From an uncultured Collinsella sp. (GTDB lineage: Bacteria > Actinomycetota > Coriobacteriia > Coriobacteriales > Coriobacteriaceae), in the NCBI GenBank assembly GCA_900541665.1, contig UQKV01000006.1:1-64000 (forward strand): 64,000 nt of DNA. The letters run 5' to 3'. Positions 36,248 through 45,384 of the stretch are shown here, in pieces (the stretch's first letter is position 1; each line of letters starts with the position of its first letter). A model generated the notes under the pieces. It searched no databases, had not been told where the DNA came from, and saw only the letters and a program-made list of their open reading frames with translations. Made by a program: the position numbers and the translations under genes.

Positions 36248-37849
36248 TCACGCGCCCCCTTTCTGGACGAGCTCATCCAAGAGCTTCTCCGAAAACAGGT
36301 TGCCGCGACCCAGCTGCCCGTCGGGATCGAGCTGGAGTTTAAGCCGCGCCGACTCGACCATGGCCTCGTGACCGTACATCGTCTCTAAAAAGCCCGCCTT
36401 GATCTTGCCGACGCCGTGCTCGGCAGAAACGGCACCGCCAATAGCCGTTACCTCCGCAGCCCACTGGGCAAACAGCTCGCCACCGCGACGGTAGTCCTGC
36501 GCATCGCGCGGCAGGATGTTCACATGCAGATGGTTGTTGCCGATGTGTCCCCAGGCAGCAGATTCAAGCCCGCTTTCGGCCAACGTGCGGCGATAGAGCG
36601 CAACGACATCGGCAAGGCACGCGTTGGGCACCGACATGTCCGATCCCAGCTTGGTGATGGTGGGATCCGTGCGGCGACGCTCGTCGATGAGCATGTTGAC
36701 GCTCTCGGGCACCGCATGGCGGAAGAATCGCTGACACTCGCGATCGACCTCGGTGCGCGCGACCCATGTCGCATCGTCGCTGCCGCCCGCAAGCTCCAGT
36801 ACCCACCCCAAGTGATACAGCTCCTCAGTCGCCTGAACTTCGTCGTCGCAGTCGAGCTCCACGTAGACACAGACCTTGGCGTCTTTATCGAGCGCCGGCA
36901 GCGAGGCGAACGCGGTCGACTGCTCACGCTGACGACGCAGGATATCCAGGGCGCCAGCATCGAAGTACTCGATGGCAGCCGCATGGGACAGGACGGGGCG
37001 CACGGAATCGGTAAAGGACACGGCCTTGTCTTCGCTGTCAAAGAAGCAGCTCACGCCCCAAACGACCGCAGGCGCCGCCTGCAGGGCAATCTCGAGCTCG
37101 GTGATAACGCCGAGCGTGCCGCAAGCGCCGATAAAGAGGTCGATGGCGTCCATATCGTCCGCAACAAAATAACCCGAGGCATTTTTGGTCTTGGGCATGG
37201 TGTAGTCAGGAAGATCGAGCTCGAGTGCACGGCCCTCTGCCGTCACGAGCGACAGGTGGCGGCCCTGGGCAAAAGCCTCGCCGCGCTGAAGCTCAAGCAA
37301 ATCGCCATCAGCCAGCGCAACGTGGAGTCCCGCGATATGCGGGCGCATGGGGCCGTAAGCGTAGCTGCGGGCGCCGGAGGCGTTGCATGCCGCCATGCCG
37401 CCCAGACAGGCAGACGCCTCGGTGGGATCGGTGGGAAAGAACTGCTCAGGGGCCTCTTGGAACTCCTCGTAGGCCTCAAGCGATGCCTGGTCCCAACCAG
37501 CAGTCGGCAGCACCTTCCTGCTCAGCTGCTTGCGCAGCTCCGAGAGCACAACGCCCGGCTCCACGCGCAGCAGAAATTGACCTTGTTCATCGCGGCGAAG
37601 GCCCAAGTAGCGATTCATACGGGAAGTATTGAGGATATGCCCGCCGTGGGGCACGGCACCGGCGGCAAGGCCGGTTCGGGCGCCCTGAACCGTTACCGGG
37701 ACACGCTCGGCATGGAGCTTTCCCAAAATGGCGCGGACCTCGTCTTCCGTTATCGGAAACGAGATGCTCGAGGCCTCACCCGATGCGCGAGACTCATCGC
37801 GACCATACTCTTCGAACTCGTCGGTGAAGGGTTTAATGGTTGCAGACAC
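36248..37849 (-). CDS. FAD-linked oxidase, probable D-lactate dehydrogenase (GlcD/LctD type)
   Basis: 533 residues. The FAD-binding type 4 domain covers about 40-220 (VTVQGARTGLAAGAVPHGGHILNTSRM and ASACLGGMAACNASGARSYAYGPMR). The FAD-oxidase C-terminal domain runs to about 515 (WGHIGNNHLHVNIL, GGAVSAEHGVGKIK). These are the glycolate/D-lactate dehydrogenase family motifs. The start is GTG after AAAGGGGGAG. The order oxidase-etfB-etfA resembles the A. woodii lct genes, where lactate oxidation is driven with ferredoxin and NAD+, so lactate use is the best inference. Confidence 0.9.
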   Translation of the reverse strand: MSATIKPFTDEFEEYGRDESRASGEASSISFPITEDEVRAILGKLHAERVPVTVQGARTGLAAGAVPHGGHILNTSRMNRYLGLRRDEQGQFLLRVEPGVVLSELRKQLSRKVLPTAGWDQASLEAYEEFQEAPEQFFPTDPTEASACLGGMAACNASGARSYAYGPMRPHIAGLHVALADGDLLELQRGEAFAQGRHLSLVTAEGRALELDLPDYTMPKTKNASGYFVADDMDAIDLFIGACGTLGVITELEIALQAAPAVVWGVSCFFDSEDKAVSFTDSVRPVLSHAAAIEYFDAGALDILRRQREQSTAFASLPALDKDAKVCVYVELDCDDEVQATEELYHLGWVLELAGGSDDATWVARTEVDRECQRFFRHAVPESVNMLIDERRRTDPTITKLGSDMSVPNACLADVVALYRRTLAESGLESAAWGHIGNNHLHVNILPRDAQDYRRGGELFAQWAAEVTAIGGAVSAEHGVGKIKAGFLETMYGHEAMVESARLKLQLDPDGQLGRGNLFSEKLLDELVQKGGA

Positions 37850-38195
37850 GCGAACTCCCCCTTTAGCTAACTACAGTGTTTGCAGGGAGATGTTACCGCA
37901 TCGTTTCGTCGACGTGTTCGAGACCGTCTCCATAATTGGCGTTTTTTACGTTCGCGCAATTCGGCGAACGGCAAGGTTTCCTCGGCAGACGATGCTTTTG
38001 GCACATATCGCCCCGCCGTCGCCGATCGCGTAAATGTCGCTCGAAAAAAGTTGGAGTATTTTTTGCCGCCCTTTACCTGCGGAGACGCCAATCCGTCAAG
38101 CATTTGGTCAGAAATTGGTCAAGTAGCGGCTGATACGGTCGGCGTCGACAGCCAAAACCGATAGAAGTTTTGGCCCAAGAAGCAGGGAGGTTCCC
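37850..38195. promoter_or_regulatory. Divergent intergenic region, lactate/Etf operon and surface-protein operon
   Basis: 346 bases without a supportable gene. On the plus strand there is a TTGGTCA direct repeat (near 38104 and 38116) and a GGGAGG ribosome site at the right end. On the minus strand a TGTAGT/TAGTTA stretch lies close before the oxidase start. I cannot assign a definite promoter pair. Confidence 0.35.
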
Positions 38196-38492
38196 ATGGC
38201 ATATTACTGGCCCCAGTACGGCATCGCCATCGAAGTCGACGACGATCCCCATCTCCTGCCTTTCGACGAAGAGGCATTCCCCGATACGACGGTCTACCAC
38301 GTTACCACCGATGTGATCTGCGACCCCGAGTCGTTCTCGGCGCTCGCCCACCATATCGCGCATTTCCACGACATCGAGCTCCCTCCCGACTTCGAAGAGC
38401 TCGTCTACTCGCGCCGCCTGATGCTTCACATGCTCTTTGGAGCGGATCCGTCCACCTTTGCGCGCATCTATACCGCCAAGGATGCCGCATGA
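38196..38492 (+). CDS. Hypothetical protein, 98 residues, first gene of surface-protein set
   Basis: MAYYWPQYGIAIEVDDDPHLLPFDE... is a small, acidic protein (many Asp/Glu in the first half) without signal peptide or membrane segment. GGGAGG precedes the ATG. Its stop overlaps the start of the next gene (ATGA), so the two are coupled. I do not recognise the family. The coupling with membrane and exported proteins suggests a cytoplasmic helper or regulator for them. Confidence 0.75.
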   Translation: MAYYWPQYGIAIEVDDDPHLLPFDEEAFPDTTVYHVTTDVICDPESFSALAHHIAHFHDIELPPDFEELVYSRRLMLHMLFGADPSTFARIYTAKDAA

Positions 38493-38998
38493 GCGCAAAG
38501 AAGCCGCCCTGCTTTGCAGGCCTGGGTCGTCGCAAGAAGCTCATCGTTGCCTGTTTGGCCATCGTCTGCGCCCTTGTCGCCGTAGGACTATACGCTTGGC
38601 AGTCGCAGCCCGTACCCGAGGCGGGCGCTTCGGTTACGACGGCGGAGGGCAAAACGCGTCAGGAAATCCAAGATGAGCTCGACGCTATCGTCCGCGACAA
38701 CATGATGACGATTTCGGTCGCACCGGTCGCCCAGCTGCAGGAGGACGGCAAGCTGCGCGTCAACGTCCAAAACGTCCAAGACAATAAATTTCCCCAGCGA
38801 TTCCGCGTCATCCAAAACGACGAGACCATGTACGAATCCGGTGTGGTCGAGACCGGCAAGACAATCGAGACATGCCCCGCCGGCGACATCAAAGAAGGCG
38901 AGGCGTACATCGAGATCCAAGCACTCGATGCCAAGACCCTCGACAGCCACGGCAATCCGACACGTGTCAAGGTACGGGTTGAGCAAGCCGAGAACTAG
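38489..38998 (+). CDS. Membrane-anchored hypothetical protein
   Basis: 169 residues. A basic N-terminus (KKPPCFAGLGRRKK) is followed by one hydrophobic segment at about 18-38, then an extracytoplasmic domain of about 130 residues with beta-rich sequence (KLRVNVQNVQDNKFPQRFRV, ETMYESGVVETGKTIE). A type II-anchored or uncleaved-signal protein is likely. The ATGA overlap with the previous gene indicates coupling. Family not recognised. Confidence 0.78.
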   Translation: MSAKKPPCFAGLGRRKKLIVACLAIVCALVAVGLYAWQSQPVPEAGASVTTAEGKTRQEIQDELDAIVRDNMMTISVAPVAQLQEDGKLRVNVQNVQDNKFPQRFRVIQNDETMYESGVVETGKTIETCPAGDIKEGEAYIEIQALDAKTLDSHGNPTRVKVRVEQAEN

Positions 38999-39088
38999 CT
39001 TTTCCGGCCGACGCGGCACCGCACGCAATTCACCAGCATTCGTCCAATCATCGCGGGGACGGCCCGCGGCGAATAGAAAGGAATGACC

Positions 39089-39688
39089 ATGGACATCACC
39101 AGGAACATGGACGGAGCCAGAGCGCTCGTCGTGGGCGCAGGGCTCGCGCTCGCGCTCGCAATGGGCGCCGCCCCGACGCCAGCTATGGCAGCCGGGCGCG
39201 TTGGAACCACGAAAGTAATGGTCAGGACCGAAATCGACAACGTTGAGTTCAAAGTTCCGACGGTTATTCCCTTCGTCGCCAAGGCCGACGGCACGCTTCA
39301 GGGCCCCTCAGAAGACGCGACCACCATCGACAATCATTCGGCCTACGGCATCCATGTCACCAACATGAAGATCGACGCCATGAACACCTGGACCATTGCC
39401 GCCGACGCCAAGGCCGGAACCGCGCAGAACTCCATCGACTTTAAAGTCGGCCCCGACGGCGCACTCCAGAACGCCAGCGCCGCAATGCAGGGGACGGGCC
39501 TCGATCTTTCCAAGAACGCAGCCTTCGACATGGGCTACCAGGGCATTGCCGGCGGCACAGACAAAATTAAGCTCAAGACAAGCGGAAACGTCGCCCGCGT
39601 CACGCGCGACATCTTCCGCGTAACCGGCGAAGGCGATCAGGTTGCAACGATCACCTGGACGGTCGAGCCCGGTGCGCACACGGCATAA
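39089..39688 (+). CDS. Secreted hypothetical protein, possible surface structural protein
   Basis: About 199 residues from the ATG at 39089, seven bases after AAAGGA; the ATG six bases upstream is too close to that site. A signal peptide covers about 1-38 with a cleavage-like AMAAG. The mature part has VPTVIPFVAKADGTLQGPS and repeated alternating hydrophobic strands with many Asn, Thr and Asp, but no Cys. This pattern looks like a beta-sandwich surface protein. The family name is not clear to me. It sits between an anchored protein and a sortase-signal protein. Confidence 0.78.
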   Translation: MDITRNMDGARALVVGAGLALALAMGAAPTPAMAAGRVGTTKVMVRTEIDNVEFKVPTVIPFVAKADGTLQGPSEDATTIDNHSAYGIHVTNMKIDAMNTWTIAADAKAGTAQNSIDFKVGPDGALQNASAAMQGTGLDLSKNAAFDMGYQGIAGGTDKIKLKTSGNVARVTRDIFRVTGEGDQVATITWTVEPGAHTA

Positions 39689-39953
39689 GGCTGTCGCCCT
39701 GGCCGCCGCCGTCAGCATCCTAGCGTTTGGGCCAGCCATGGCCTTTGCCCAGCAAGAACAGGCGCAGGCCGCCACGCAAGTGACGGTCGACCTCTCGGAG
39801 CTCGACCGCGGCGACCGCGAGGAACCGTTGGCGCAGACAGGCGACAAACGATGGCTCTTGGCAGCAGGCGCCGCAGCAGCAGGCGCGGGAACCGCCGGCC
39901 TCGGTCTGCACATCAAACGCAGCCAGAAACAAAACACGGACAGGCCGCACTAA
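39672..39953 (+). CDS. Small cell-wall-anchored protein with LAQTGD sorting signal
   Basis: About 93 residues if read from the GTG at 39672, which overlaps the previous gene by 17 bases; a TTG at 39642 is the other possible start. A signal peptide (KAVALAAAVSILAFGPAMAFA) is followed by only about 35 residues. Then comes LAQTGD, a hydrophobic alanine/glycine helix and a basic tail (HIKRSQK). That is the layout of a sortase substrate with a variant of LPxTG. No sortase is present in this window. Confidence 0.72.
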   Translation: MRTRHKAVALAAAVSILAFGPAMAFAQQEQAQAATQVTVDLSELDRGDREEPLAQTGDKRWLLAAGAAAAGAGTAGLGLHIKRSQKQNTDRPH

Positions 39954-39971
39954 ATTAGCTAAGGAGACCCC

Positions 39972-41402
39972 ATGGCATCGAAGAACCTTTTGCCCGTCGT
40001 CGCACTTTGCGGCGCGCTCGCAACCGGAACGCCTGTCGCCGCTTGGGCGACTCCCGTCATGGCAGACTCCTTACCAGCAGCCCTGAGTTCCGCCCCAAAT
40101 CCGTCGAGTACCATTGCGTGCGAGCGTTTTTCAATCGCACAGGCCGCGATCTCAACCTCGGGATGCCTTCGTCGTAATACGGACGGCTCGATAGTCGTGG
40201 ATATCAAGCGTTCGAACAAGGCAAACGGCTCCCAGGCGGGGTGCGCCGTCTGCACGTGGCGCTCGGTTGTGCTCGATGCGGATGGCGATCCATGCAATTT
40301 AGAGCTGCGCATCGACATCGCTTCGGTCGATGACTCGGCGAACGGAGCGAAGGTCGCCTTCGACGGTACGTTTTTTGAGAAAGGAGGCGGTATATGTCTG
40401 GGCTGCGCCGCCGCGAATGCAGATGATGCGCAGCCCACCCTCTCATTCACGGCATCGTTGCGGCTGACCAAAGCCGGTACCGATGCCATCGCGGCGGGAG
40501 AAGCGTCCCTGCTGTTCTACGCCGTCAGTACCAAAGACACAGACGCTCATTTCGAGAAGCCGGCCGGATCACTCAGCCTTACACGAGGGATAGAGGCAGG
40601 CCCTATTGAAATCGATGCCCACGCGCAAAGCAGGCAACGCATTCTTGCCGACCCGGCGCTTCTCGAAATGGAGTGGAACGGATCAGGAGCCATCGGAATT
40701 CTCCCCTCCGCGCTTGACGCCAAGACGCTCCCCTCAAACGACGAACCCATCAACGCAACCATACAAGAAGAGAGCGCGGACAAAGAAGCAGGTGCGGGCG
40801 ACACGCCGTCGCCGACAAACAGCGTCCCAGCTTCTTTCGAAGCATCGAATGAGCCCGCTGCCGTTCCAAACGACCCCGAGCTCGCGGACAGTCTGGGGCT
40901 TGCTGATCCTCAAGAAATTGATGAGGGTAACTGCTGCGTGCTTGCCGCGCTCGACCACACAGAGGTCATCGACGCTGCGAACATCGAAGTTGCCGTCGCC
41001 AATCAGCCCGTCCGCAAGTCGGCCATCATCGCATTTCCCGAATCCATCGAAGTCGTCTTTTTGCCATCGGGCGAGGTCGTGGCCCCAACACTGCTCACCT
41101 TGTTGGGCGCCAAGAATACTCGAAACGAAATTAAAAAGGTCACGGTTGTCGACCCTGTAACCACCGCCAAACTGCGTCTATACGCCGTTGCCCCAGACGG
41201 AGGCAAGACCTTGGAATTCGATGGCGGCACACTCCTAGCCTGGCGACGTCTGGACATTATGCAAGACGTCTCGTATCAGATCGAACTCGTAGGGTTTGAT
41301 CGTGCCCGCGATGCCAATATCATCGCCGCGGCTATTGAATCCCCACAGCGGCTTATGACGCTGCGCTTTGACTACTATCCCTATGTCCCGACAACCACCT
41401 GA
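39972..41402 (+). CDS. Large secreted hypothetical protein
   Basis: 476 residues with AAGGAG before the ATG. A signal peptide ends around residue 25-31 (AAWATPVMADS). The first half holds cysteines in C-x2-C-like pairs (GCAVCTW, ICLGCAA). A low-complexity acidic linker (about 255-310, rich in Asp, Glu, Pro, Ala, Ser) joins it to a C-terminal part of about 165 residues. There is no transmembrane anchor and no sorting signal at the C-terminus. I do not recognise the family. It is the last gene of the surface-protein set and probably works with the anchored neighbours. Confidence 0.78.
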   Translation: MASKNLLPVVALCGALATGTPVAAWATPVMADSLPAALSSAPNPSSTIACERFSIAQAAISTSGCLRRNTDGSIVVDIKRSNKANGSQAGCAVCTWRSVVLDADGDPCNLELRIDIASVDDSANGAKVAFDGTFFEKGGGICLGCAAANADDAQPTLSFTASLRLTKAGTDAIAAGEASLLFYAVSTKDTDAHFEKPAGSLSLTRGIEAGPIEIDAHAQSRQRILADPALLEMEWNGSGAIGILPSALDAKTLPSNDEPINATIQEESADKEAGAGDTPSPTNSVPASFEASNEPAAVPNDPELADSLGLADPQEIDEGNCCVLAALDHTEVIDAANIEVAVANQPVRKSAIIAFPESIEVVFLPSGEVVAPTLLTLLGAKNTRNEIKKVTVVDPVTTAKLRLYAVAPDGGKTLEFDGGTLLAWRRLDIMQDVSYQIELVGFDRARDANIIAAAIESPQRLMTLRFDYYPYVPTTT

Positions 41403-41520
41403 GGCTAAAATGCTGCGCACCATCCCTAATACCACTTATATAACGTATTAGATGAGTCGCGATGTGCATCGCATTTCGTTCTGCTACGATTGCCACGTTG
41501 GCATCAATACAGGAGGGCTC

Positions 41521-42237
41521 ATGCCGGGCTTGGGAACAATCATCAACGTTGTGCTTTTAGTTGCGGGCGGTCTTTTGGGATTAGCGGGCGGCCGCTTCAT
41601 TACACCGCGCATCCAAGACACGCTCATGAAAGCATCGGGGCTGTGCGTCCTGTTTATCGGCCTTGGCGGCACCATGCAAAAGATGCTCCTTATCGATGGG
41701 GAGGCGCTGGCGACCACCGGTACCACCATGCTCATTGTCTCGTTCGCCCTCGGCTCGCTCATCGGCGAGGCCGTCAACTTGGAAGCCGCCATCGAGAACC
41801 TTGGCGAATGGCTCAAGCGCAAGACTGGCAGTGAGGGCGATAACGAGTTCACCAACGCTTTTGTCTCGACTTCACTCACCGTGTGTATCGGTGCCATGGC
41901 TATCGTGGGATCAATCCAAGACGGCCTGCTCGGCGACTGGTCCACGCTTGCCCTGAAAGGCGCATTGGACTGCATCATCGTCTGCACCATGACGGCGTCG
42001 CTTGGCCGCGGCTGCATTTTCTCCGCCCTGCCCGTCGCCGTGTTCCAGGGGACGATCACGCTGTTTGCCGGCGCACTCTCCCCCATCATGACTACAGCAG
42101 CCCTCGACAGCCTTTCGCTCGTAGGCTCCATGCTCATCTTCTGCGTCGGCGTCAACCTCATCCGTCCTCAGACCTTCCGCACGGCCAATATGCTCCCCTC
42201 CGTCGTCATCGCCGTCATCTACGCCCTCCTGTTCTAA
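41521..42237 (+). CDS. DUF554 family membrane protein
   Basis: About 238 residues from the ATG at 41521, four bases after AGGAGGG. Six to seven hydrophobic helices, beginning MPGLGTIINVVLLVAGGLLGL. It has the family features KASGLCVLFIGLGGTMQKML, GSLIGEAVNLEAAIENLGEWLK and CIGAMAIVGSIQDGLLGD. The function of DUF554 (YdfK-like) proteins is not established; transport is suspected. It is a single gene between two plus-strand operons. Confidence 0.9.
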   Translation: MPGLGTIINVVLLVAGGLLGLAGGRFITPRIQDTLMKASGLCVLFIGLGGTMQKMLLIDGEALATTGTTMLIVSFALGSLIGEAVNLEAAIENLGEWLKRKTGSEGDNEFTNAFVSTSLTVCIGAMAIVGSIQDGLLGDWSTLALKGALDCIIVCTMTASLGRGCIFSALPVAVFQGTITLFAGALSPIMTTAALDSLSLVGSMLIFCVGVNLIRPQTFRTANMLPSVVIAVIYALLF

Positions 42238-42283
42238 AATCTATCTACGCAGCAGTATCTCGAACACCTGTTTGATGCTGTGC

Positions 42284-42289
42284 TATGAT
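42284..42289 (+). promoter_or_regulatory. Extended -10 promoter candidate for the TerB/BrxD/BrxHI-like operon
   Basis: TGcTATGAT (TGn plus TATGAT) lies 38 bases before the GTG start of the TerB-N gene. No good -35 is seen, consistent with an extended -10 type. Confidence 0.45.
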
Positions 42290-42326
42290 ATGAGGTCACC
42301 GAAGCTGCGTTAGGAGAGGAGAAGCG

Positions 42327-44087
42327 GTGGCCGACCAGGACATCAAGATGCTCATCGAGCGCATTATGGCCGAGGCCCGGACCCATCAGTCCGCCCGCTT
42401 CTCAAACGAAGTCTACGCAGACGAGCCGATTCTCAAAACCGGCCGACAGATGCAGAATTTCCTCCCCGACCAATACCGCAAGATGCGCGAGATATCGCGC
42501 TGGCAGGATGACCCTAAAGGCGGCGCGGGTCGCTGGCTTTCGGAAGCCGAGCTTTTCTACCGCCAAGGCCTGCTGATGGCCGACTTTGAGGACGACTGCC
42601 CCTACAACGGCACCTTTAAGTCGTACTTTCCCACCTACAATGCCATGAGCGATCGACAGTTGCGCGGCTACTTTACCTGGCGTGCCCAAGTGCGCCGCGG
42701 AACCGTCGAGGAAACGTCTACATCCTTTGCCTTTCTGTATCTCTATGAGCTGATTTGCGGCATTGGCGTAGATGATCCGCTCGAAGGTTTTAACAAGATC
42801 AAGGCCTTTTGGGATGCCTACCGCGCCTTCGAGCCCGGCATCGACCGGTTTGCGCGCGTGTGGCTTCAGGATTACGCCGTGTTCCACGCGCTCGACCCCA
42901 AGCTGCTTCGTGACTCTAAAACCGTCATGTTCGATAATGCCCTTATCGAGCTGCGGCACGCGGCACGAGACCTTGTGCCAGCGCCGGCACCGTCCGGCCA
43001 GACCCCTAAGCGTCGCAAAACCTCCGAGCCCACGCTCCCCCTTCCACCCGATGAGGTGCGCGAGGAGCGACTCATGGCCGCCATCAACGCCCTCTCCACG
43101 TACAACCTAAGTAACTCGCGGCTCGACCGCAGCCACCACCGCGATCTGCGCCACGTGGCGTGCGCCGTGTATGTCCGTATGGCGCGCTACTATGACACGC
43201 ACCGAAAGACCGGCATCGTGGCGAGCTTATTTGGGGAGGAGACGGCCATGCCCTACACCATGTTTGCCTCGGCCGTATTCTTTGCGCCCGAGCGCCACGA
43301 GGACTGCGAATACCGCCTGGATCCTATCCATATCTACCGTTGCCAAAACGGCTTTTGGGAATGTATGCGTATCCACGGTAGTAGGCAAAAGAGCAGCAAG
43401 CTCGGTGAAATGATGCGCGCCTGCGACCAACGCCTGCGCCTGGCGCTGGACCCCGCCCATCCCCTTAAGGAAGAAAAGGTCCCCAAATATCTGGCCAAGA
43501 TTATCGATGACGAGATTGTGGCATGGCTTTCATGGGATGCCGCACACCAGCCCGTCAAGATCGATATCGACCTGACTCAGCTGGGGCACATTCGGAGCGC
43601 TGCTGCGCAAACGCGCGAAGCGCTTTTGATCGACGAGGAACGCGAGGACGGTGCACCTGTGGAAGCCGAGGCGACGCTTATAGAGCAACCGAACACCGAG
43701 TCTGCACCCGGCATGACTGCCGAACCTGGCGAGATGACCATACGGCAAGACGAACCCGACGAGCCGACTGTCTCCACCGAAGAGTTTGGCGTCGTGGCGC
43801 CGCTCCTCGCGTCAGTGGACGCACCCGTAACGCCCGCGCCCACCGAAGCTGCAAACAAACTCGCTCCCGCCGAAGATACCTTCCTTCGCGCGCTCCTCGA
43901 GCAAAACGCAGCGCAAGCGACATCGGCAGTGGCGCACTCGGGCCAAAGCGAAGACATGCTCGTCGACAGCATCAACGAGGCGCTCTTTGACCTGGTGGGA
44001 GACACCGTTATCGAATTCGGCGCGGCAGGACCGCAAATTATCGAGGATTACGAAGCAGACGTGAGAGGATACCTAGACTATGAGTGA
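42327..44087 (+). CDS. TerB-N domain protein (tellurite-resistance/defence associated)
   Basis: 586 residues, with a GTG start after GGAGAGGAG. The N-terminal 210 residues fit the TerB-N domain (ILKTGRQMQNFLPDQYRKM, WLSEAELFYRQGLLMADFEDD, LYELICGIGVDDPLEG). The middle, about 250-430, resembles the TerB-C/helical part. The last 150 residues are acidic, low-complexity linker plus a short conserved tail. No enzymatic motif is visible. TerB-N proteins occur next to BREX- and Ter-type stress genes and are thought to be scaffold or sensor subunits. It overlaps the next gene by eight bases, so it is part of one operon. Confidence 0.82.
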   Translation: MADQDIKMLIERIMAEARTHQSARFSNEVYADEPILKTGRQMQNFLPDQYRKMREISRWQDDPKGGAGRWLSEAELFYRQGLLMADFEDDCPYNGTFKSYFPTYNAMSDRQLRGYFTWRAQVRRGTVEETSTSFAFLYLYELICGIGVDDPLEGFNKIKAFWDAYRAFEPGIDRFARVWLQDYAVFHALDPKLLRDSKTVMFDNALIELRHAARDLVPAPAPSGQTPKRRKTSEPTLPLPPDEVREERLMAAINALSTYNLSNSRLDRSHHRDLRHVACAVYVRMARYYDTHRKTGIVASLFGEETAMPYTMFASAVFFAPERHEDCEYRLDPIHIYRCQNGFWECMRIHGSRQKSSKLGEMMRACDQRLRLALDPAHPLKEEKVPKYLAKIIDDEIVAWLSWDAAHQPVKIDIDLTQLGHIRSAAAQTREALLIDEEREDGAPVEAEATLIEQPNTESAPGMTAEPGEMTIRQDEPDEPTVSTEEFGVVAPLLASVDAPVTPAPTEAANKLAPAEDTFLRALLEQNAAQATSAVAHSGQSEDMLVDSINEALFDLVGDTVIEFGAAGPQIIEDYEADVRGYLDYE

Positions 44088-45384
44088 TATCGCATCCGCA
44101 GCACCCCGCGTGCCCAAGCGCGTCGCCGCCGTCATTCTCAACTCACTCAAGGGCGGCGTGGTCCCGCGCATCGGCCTTCCCTACATCACCGTAGGGCGCG
44201 AGGTCGAGATCCGCGCCCTGCTCACCGATCTGAGTCTCATCGCCGACGGTGGCGCGAGCTTCCGCTTTCTGGTCGGTCGTTACGGCGCCGGCAAGAGCTT
44301 TTTGCTCCAGACCATCCGCACGCACGCCATGGGCGAGGGATTCGTCGTCGCTGATGCCGACCTGTCGCCCGAGCGCCGCCTGCAAGGCGGTCAGGGGCAG
44401 GGCCTTGCCACCTACCGCGAGCTCATCCGCAACATATCGACCAAGACGCGCCCCGAGGGCGGTGCGCTCAACCTTATTCTGGATCGCTGGGTCGCCTCGT
44501 GTGCCGACGTCAACGAGTCAGTCGTCAATACCCAACTGGCCCCGCTCGAGGAGATGGTCCACGGCTTCGACTTCACCCGCATGCTCCGCCGCTATCGCAT
44601 GGCCGTATCCGAGGGCGATGAAGAGGCTATGAGCCGCGTGACCAAATGGATTCGCGGCGAGTACCGCACCAAGAGCGAGGCACGCGCTGAGCTGGGCTCC
44701 TCGACCATCATCAGCGATGACGACTGGTACGACTACGTTAAGCTCATTGCACGCTTTTTGGTCTGCAGCGGATACAAGGGCATGCTGGTGCTCATCGACG
44801 AACTCGTGAATCTGTACAAGATTCCCAACGCGATCACGCGCCAATACAACTACGAGAAGATCCTGACTATGTACAACGACACGCTCCAGGGCAAGGCGCA
44901 GTACCTGGGCATGATCATGGGCGGTACTCCAACCTCCATCGAAGACCGCCGCCGAGGCGTGTTCTCCTACGAGGCCCTGCGCAGCCGACTCGCTCAGGGC
45001 CGCTTTGCGCGCGAGGACCTTAAGGACATGCTCGCGCCCATCATCCGCCTGCAGCCACTCACCTATGAGGAGTTGCTGGTGCTGATCGAAAAACTCATGC
45101 AAATTCACGCCGGCTACTTTGGCTGGTCGCCCACGCTTACCGAGAACGACTTGGTGGACTTCCTCAAGATCGAGTTCGGTCGTGTGGGAGCCGACACGCA
45201 TCTGACGCCGCGTGAAGTCATTCGTGACTTTATCGAGCTGCTCGATATCCTGTGTCAGAACCCCGATGCAAATGTGGCGGAGCTGCTGCAAAGCGTTGGT
45301 GGCGACGCGCTGGCGCCGACAGCCGCAACAGGCGACACCGGCACCGCAGGCGGCGACCGTAACTTCGCCGAATTCACCATCTAA
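44080..45384 (+). CDS. brxD: BrxD-like P-loop ATPase (DUF2791 family)
   Basis: 434 residues. Walker A GRYGAGKS at 66-73 and Walker B LVLIDE at 236-241. The ends of the protein are typical of the DUF2791/BrxD ATPases (NSLKGGVVPRIGLPYITVGR at the start; GRFAREDLKDMLAPIIRLQPLTYEELLVLIEKL near 310-345). BrxD is part of type 2 BREX phage defence and is paired there with the helicase BrxHI. The same pairing is seen here. It lies between the TerB-N gene (overlap) and the helicase gene, separated from the latter by a hairpin. Confidence 0.88.
   Translation: MSDIASAAPRVPKRVAAVILNSLKGGVVPRIGLPYITVGREVEIRALLTDLSLIADGGASFRFLVGRYGAGKSFLLQTIRTHAMGEGFVVADADLSPERRLQGGQGQGLATYRELIRNISTKTRPEGGALNLILDRWVASCADVNESVVNTQLAPLEEMVHGFDFTRMLRRYRMAVSEGDEEAMSRVTKWIRGEYRTKSEARAELGSSTIISDDDWYDYVKLIARFLVCSGYKGMLVLIDELVNLYKIPNAITRQYNYEKILTMYNDTLQGKAQYLGMIMGGTPTSIEDRRRGVFSYEALRSRLAQGRFAREDLKDMLAPIIRLQPLTYEELLVLIEKLMQIHAGYFGWSPTLTENDLVDFLKIEFGRVGADTHLTPREVIRDFIELLDILCQNPDANVAELLQSVGGDALAPTAATGDTGTAGGDRNFAEFTI

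Noticed and set aside
38104..38124. TTGGTCA direct repeat as CRISPR or operator
   Set aside because: Only two seven-base copies; too short and too few for an array. It is noted only as part of the intergenic region.
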